Source: Globomyces pollinis-pini (Eukaryota > Chytridiomycota > Chytridiomycetes > Rhizophydiales > Globomycetaceae). From it: a DNA stretch of 10,119 nucleotides. The translations under genes were made by a program, and so were the position numbers. The stretch lies in contig MU621314.1 of NCBI GenBank assembly GCA_025399215.1, forward strand, positions 1,474 through 11,592, read 5' to 3'. The notes beneath the pieces were generated by a model. The model ran no database searches, was not told where the DNA came from, and saw only the letters and a list, made by a program, of their open reading frames with translations. Shown here in pieces: positions 7,296-10,119 of this stretch; positions within the stretch are counted from its first letter, which is position 1, and the number at the start of each line of letters is the position of its first letter.

Positions 7296-8683
7296 ATGAA
7301 ATTTTTAACAGCTTTGACACTTGTGTTTGGGTTGACTGATGTATTGATGGTAACTGCTCAAGTCAAACCTACTACAACTAAAAAACCTGCTACAACTAAA
7401 AAACCTGCTACTACAACTAAAAAACCTGCTACTACAACTAAAAAACCTGCTACTACAACTAAAAAACCTGCTACTACGGGCAAACCTGTTACTGGTGGTC
7501 CTGCTCCTCAAGTTACTGGTGGTTCGAAACCACCATCAGGTGGTAGTTCTGATGATTTTAGTGATCCTACTGATTCTGAAGGTAATTCTTTTCTTTTGTA
7601 TTGATTTGTTTGTTAGAAGATCCAAATCCTCGTCCAACTTCTCCAATCGTTGAATTTGAAATTCTTTATGATGGGTATGATGGTCCTACTGTCACTTCAT
7701 TCCTTTTACCTGCTGAAGTATGGGGTGCTCCAGCTGGTAATCATTACATCTGTACCAGTACCTTGTTGTCTGCTTTGAATTTGAAAACTGGTGGTGCTGA
7801 TGGTAAATTATTACCATTTACCGTTCCACCTGGTGGGTCCATGTCACCTCCAAGTGGTCAACCTGTGGTTACTCAACCACCATTTCCTAATGTTTTTGCG
7901 ATTTTGGTGACAAAGAAAGATGCTTATCGATGTGTTTTTGGTTCTTCTTATGCTGGTGTTTCGAGTAAGATTCCTACTTTGGCTGTTTGGAACCAAGGTG
8001 GTGGTTCGGAAGATGATGGACCATCAAGCGGTAGTGGACCTCAACCTACTGGTATGCCATCTGGTGGTCCAGGGGGTATGCCAAGTGGTATGGGTAGTAT
8101 GCCAGGAGGTATGCCAACTGGTATGGGTGGTATGCCAGGAGGTATGGGTAGTATGCCAGGAGGTATGCCAACTGGTATGGGCGGTATGCCAGGAAGTATG
8201 CCATCTGGTGGTTCAGGAAGTCCAACCGGTATGCCATCTGGTGGATCAGGAGGATTACCATTCCCATCTACAACTGCCATCCCTATTTCCCCATATGGTT
8301 ACTACAGTTGTCAATTTATCATGACTGGTGGTTTAATGCCATCCGGTGGTGGAAGTTCTGGACCAAACCAAACTGGTAGTTCAGGACCAAGACCAACTGG
8401 AAATGGTGGTCAAGGAAACCCAAGTGGAAACAATGGTCAAGGACCAAACCCAACTGGAAATAATGGTCAAGGTCCAAACCCAACTGGAAATAATGGTCAA
8501 GGTCCAAACCCAACTGGACCAAAACCAACTGGAGTTCAAGGTTCTGAACCAAAACCTACTGGTAGCAATGGACCAAAACCAACTGGTGGTGAAGTTTCTG
8601 ACCAAAAACCTACTGGTAAAACTACACCTGTAAAGGCAACTCCTAAAGCTACTGTTACTGTTCCAATGAAACCAGGAGTTTAA
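7296..8683 (+). CDS. Repetitive Pro/Thr/Gly-rich secreted protein
   Basis: Exons 7296-7581 and 7617-8683 give 450 residues plus TAA. Residues 1-22 form a signal peptide (MKFLTALTLVFGLTDVLMVTAQ). Next come about six KPATTTK-type repeats, good candidates for O-mannosylation, and an acidic Ser/Asp linker. A non-repetitive segment of roughly 150 residues follows, with two cysteines (HYICTST, AYRCVFG). Then a Met/Gly/Pro-rich tract (GGMPSGMGSMPGGMPTGMG), a short segment with the third cysteine (YYSCQF), and PTGNNGQGPN repeats grading into KPTG repeats. There is no C-terminal hydrophobic tail, so it looks secreted or wall-associated rather than GPI-anchored. I do not recognise the non-repetitive domain. 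It is convergent with the Cys-rich gene, 182 bp away. Confidence 0.85.
7365..7493 (+). repeat. 18-21-nt coding repeat (KPATTTK)
   Basis: Units of about 21 nt (some 18 nt) such as AAACCTGCTACTACAACTAA are repeated about six times. The differences between copies are mostly whole-codon losses of one Thr, typical of slippage in frame. Confidence 0.88.
7582..7616 (+). other. 35-nt intron of the repetitive secreted protein gene
   Basis: GTAATT donor, TTGAT as possible branch point, GTTAG acceptor. Unspliced, the frame ends at TGA 7602-7604. Splicing restores a Glu codon (G+AA) and opens the long downstream frame. Confidence 0.82.
8041..8262 (+). repeat. Met/Gly/Pro coding repeat tract
   Basis: Short units based on GGTATGCCA(A/G) with GGTATGGG(T/C) are repeated in nested fashion; a 48-nt block (GGTATGGGTAGTATGCCAGG onward) occurs twice. 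They encode GMPxGMGxMPG. Low-complexity tracts like this vary in length easily. Confidence 0.85.
8401..8532 (+). repeat. 30-nt coding repeat (NGQGPNPTGN)
   Basis: About four copies of a 30-nt unit beginning AATGGTCAAGG encode NNGQGPNPTG; the last two full copies are nearly identical. Degenerate KPTG units follow. Confidence 0.88.
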
Positions 8684-8703
8684 TTTATTCTAAGGTTTTA
8701 TTT

Positions 8704-8709
8704 AATAAA
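8704..8709 (+). terminator. Poly(A) signal AATAAA of the repetitive secreted protein gene
   Basis: It lies 20 bp after the TAA stop at 8681-8683. The rest of 8684-8865 holds only AT-rich 3'-UTR-type sequence shared by two convergent genes. Confidence 0.55.
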
Positions 8710-8844
8710 TCCTTATTACTGAATTTTTTATTTTAAAAATAGAGCATTAATCATTCATTGTTATCATCTAAACGAAGATCAAAAAAAATTTATACTATTC
8801 GTACTACTCAACAACACTGGGAAAATTTCTAGTACAACATATGT

Positions 8845-8850
8845 TTTATT
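8845..8850 (-). terminator. Poly(A) signal AATAAA of the Cys-rich gene
   Basis: It reads AATAAA on the minus strand, 15 bp beyond the stop at 8866-8868. Together with the TATA box at 9092-9086 it frames the small gene and supports it being real. Confidence 0.55.
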
Positions 8851-8865
8851 GATAGTACTTCTATT

Positions 8866-9051
8866 TTAACAAAAACTTCCAAAGTTATGACATGGTTTTG
8901 GTGCACATGGAGCAGGTTGACAAACAATCTTTTGAGTCACGCAAGAAGTCACGACTCCACAATCAACTGGAACTACTGTAACACATTTCTTTTGAATTGG
9001 TTTGCAGTGTTTGACTGGTTTACAGTGAGATTGTTGATGGCAGTTGGTCAT
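8866..9051 (-). CDS. Small cysteine-rich protein, 61 aa
   Basis: A single-exon frame of 61 residues plus TAA, with ten cysteines at 4, 10, 16, 23, 31, 37, 44, 49, 54 and 61. The first part repeats HCKP (residues 9-12 and 15-18) and is Lys/His-rich; the last part is CxxxxCxxxxC with Pro and Ala between. Cys spacing of 5-8 residues is regular and the final residue is Cys. There is no signal peptide, so it is predicted cytosolic unless exported by another route. Metal binding (metallothionein-like) or a disulfide-linked coat protein are both possible; I recognise no family. Support for a real gene: a TATA box 35 bp upstream, AATAAA 15 bp after the stop, and dense non-random Cys. Confidence 0.7.
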   Translation of the reverse strand: MTNCHQQSHCKPVKHCKPIQKKCVTVVPVDCGVVTSCVTQKIVCQPAPCAPKPCHNFGSFC

Positions 9052-9085
9052 TTTGTATTATACGGAATAGTAGAATATTTTGGCA

Positions 9086-9092
9086 ATTTATA
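9086..9092 (-). promoter_or_regulatory. TATA box (TATAAAT) of the Cys-rich gene
   Basis: TATAAAT on the minus strand lies 35 bp upstream of the ATG at 9051, the same arrangement as for the other small genes here. Confidence 0.6.
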
Positions 9093-9518
9093 CCAAAATT
9101 CAAAACTTGGCGTGAAGGGATGAGATGAAGGAGTGTGAAACTCCACAGAGATTAAACAGATGATGGGTGATTGCCACGATAAAGATGATTAGCCACCTTA
9201 ATCAGTCATCTCAACTAACGGCGTTGATGTAGATTGTAGATGATTGTGCGTGAGTGTCCTAGTATTGAAATGAAAGAGTGGTTGGTAGTGTTTCCAGGAT
9301 AGGGCGGATTCTTGATTTTCAATTTGAATTTAATGTATTTCAATATCATTACCATTTATCAACATTCAACAAGTGTAATGGAAGTGTATGAATCAAGTTA
9401 GAAACTTTACACCACGCTTGCCGTTTCAGTCAATTGAAGGTGGCTAGTGGAATAATTCATTGACAGAGGCAACCATGATACACAAGAGGCATACAACACT
9501 TTTACACATCAAAAAAAG

Positions 9519-9527
9519 TATTTAAAG
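9519..9527 (+). promoter_or_regulatory. TATA-like box (TATTTAAAG) of the GPI-type gene
   Basis: It lies 44 bp upstream of the ATG at 9572, followed by an A-rich leader with no other ATG. Confidence 0.5.
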
Positions 9528-9571
9528 CAACAAACATTCAAGAATTCAATCCAAATAAAATTAAAGATAAA

Positions 9572-10119
9572 ATGTTCCAATTAGCTCTCGTATTAGCCCT
9601 TACTTCATCTGCCAATCCTGTCAATTATGGATACAATTCCTACGATCAAGTGGCTCCAGTTGTAGTTACTACCACTCCTTGTAATGAAAGTCCTGTGTAT
9701 GCTACTGCAGCTCCAGTGGTTGCAACTCCAGCATACAACACTGCTACTCCAGTCATCTCTACTCCTTGTGATACTCCAGTATACAACACTGCAGCTCCAG
9801 TTATCTCTACTCCTTGTGATACTCCAGTATACAACACTGCAGCTCCAATTATCTCTACTCCATGTGAAACTCCAATATACAACACTGCTGCTCCAGTCAT
9901 CTCAACTCCATGTGCAGAATCTTCCATCGCACCAATCGCCACCACTCCTTGTGAAGAAACCCCAGTATACACAGCTGCAGCCGCCATCGCAACTCCATGT
10001 GCAGAAACCGCTGCAGCCATCGTGACTCCTGGATATGGATCCAGCTTACCAGTTGCCACTCCAGGGTACAACCAACAACTGGCAGCTATTGAAACTCCAG
10101 GTTATTCCGCTTACGGTAA
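9572..10119 (+). CDS. 5' part of repetitive GPI-type surface protein gene (cut by window end)
   Basis: The frame opens at ATG 9572, 44 bp after a TATA-like box, and is still open at the last base, two bases into a codon. The N-terminus (MFQLALVLALTSSANPVNYG) is a signal peptide. Then comes a Thr/Pro/Ala/Val-rich body with seven cysteines, all in TPC contexts, and a 16-residue repeat (TPCDTPVYNTAAPVIS) in about three to four copies. Joining base 10119 to base 81 adds 33 codons including a hydrophobic C-terminal tail and TAA, giving 215 residues. This is the layout of a GPI-anchored wall or surface protein rich in O-glycosylation sites. No introns are needed. Family not recognised. Confidence 0.85.
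   Translation, partial: MFQLALVLALTSSANPVNYGYNSYDQVAPVVVTTTPCNESPVYATAAPVVATPAYNTATPVISTPCDTPVYNTAAPVISTPCDTPVYNTAAPIISTPCETPIYNTAAPVISTPCAESSIAPIATTPCEETPVYTAAAAIATPCAETAAAIVTPGYGSSLPVATPGYNQQLAAIETPGYSAYG
9736..9910 (+). repeat. 48-nt coding repeat (16-residue unit)
   Basis: Units of 48 nt built on CCAGTATACAACACTGC and ATCTCTACTCCTTGTG are repeated three to four times with few differences, mostly synonymous or conservative (V/I, D/E). Confidence 0.88.
10040..10119. repeat. Terminal direct repeat, right copy
   Basis: This is identical to bases 1-80; see that entry. Overlapping the two copies yields a closed molecule of 10,039 bp with six intact genes. Confidence 0.97.

Larger units (their letters stand above)
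9052..9571. promoter_or_regulatory. Divergent promoter region between the Cys-rich and GPI-type genes
   Basis: This 520-bp spacer has a TATA box for each gene and the 10-bp word AAGGTGGCTA twice, once per gene, in the same orientation relative to each gene: 9199-9190 (minus, 139 bp from the Cys-rich ATG) and 9437-9446 (plus, 126 bp from the GPI-type ATG). No RNA gene or further coding frame was recognised. Confidence 0.6.

Noticed and set aside
8041..8324. Long open frames on both strands overlapping the Met/Gly/Pro and PTG repeats
   Set aside because: They are shadows produced by the period-3 repeats of the secreted protein gene; they lack signals of their own and the plus-strand gene explains the region.
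9052..9571. tRNA or other RNA gene in the divergent spacer
   Set aside because: No cloverleaf arms or A/B-box pair could be found by eye; only promoter-type elements were visible.
9646..10071. Minus-strand open frame opposite the GPI-type gene
   Set aside because: It is the mirror of a repeat with a multiple-of-three period; the plus-strand frame has the signal peptide, TATA box and completing C-terminus.
1..10119. Terminal redundancy as long terminal repeats of a transposon or virus
   Set aside because: The 80-bp repeat is coding sequence within a cellular gene, and there is no reverse transcriptase, integrase, transposase, capsid or replication gene.

Overview
The window is nuclear DNA from an AT-rich, intron-rich eukaryote, most likely a fungus or a close fungal relative. 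It carries a protein O-mannosyltransferase, Ser/Thr/Pro-rich secreted or wall-type proteins, a protein with GPI-anchor architecture, GT-AG introns with CTAAC-like branch points, TATA boxes and AATAAA signals. Every gene is read with the standard code. I cannot name the lineage.

Layout, left to right: (1) the 3' end of a repetitive, probably GPI-anchored protein gene (1-180, +); (2) an 11-exon PMT-family protein O-mannosyltransferase gene (3513-327, -; 752 aa after splicing); (3) a two-exon gene for a small protein with two RRM-like domains and a presequence-like, repeat-built N-terminus (4203-3585, -); (4) a 294-bp divergent promoter region; (5) an eight-exon MBOAT lysophospholipid acyltransferase gene (4498-6610, +; 468 aa); (6) a 685-bp stretch with no convincing gene; (7) a two-exon gene for a 450-aa repetitive secreted protein (7296-8683, +); (8) a 61-aa protein with ten cysteines (9051-8866, -); (9) the 5' part of the GPI-type repeat protein gene (9572 to the window end, +).

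Two things stand out. First, bases 1-80 are identical to 10040-10119, and the gene cut off at the right end continues in frame at the left end into a proper C-terminal hydrophobic tail and stop. The window therefore closes into a 10,039-bp circle, or is one unit of a head-to-tail array. Second, the introns are extraordinarily small: 13 of the 19 I infer are 26-35 nt. Two larger ones (210 nt and 87 nt) divide without remainder into back-to-back intron-like units of 24-33 nt, each starting GTA and ending AG, with no exon between them. This looks like a tandem intron array that could be removed by recursive splicing.

Functional links are inference. The O-mannosyltransferase would act in the ER on Ser/Thr-rich secreted proteins such as the two repeat proteins here, and the MBOAT enzyme would remodel membrane phospholipids. 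Exon boundaries come from reading frame, splice-site consensus and remembered family conservation, not from transcripts.
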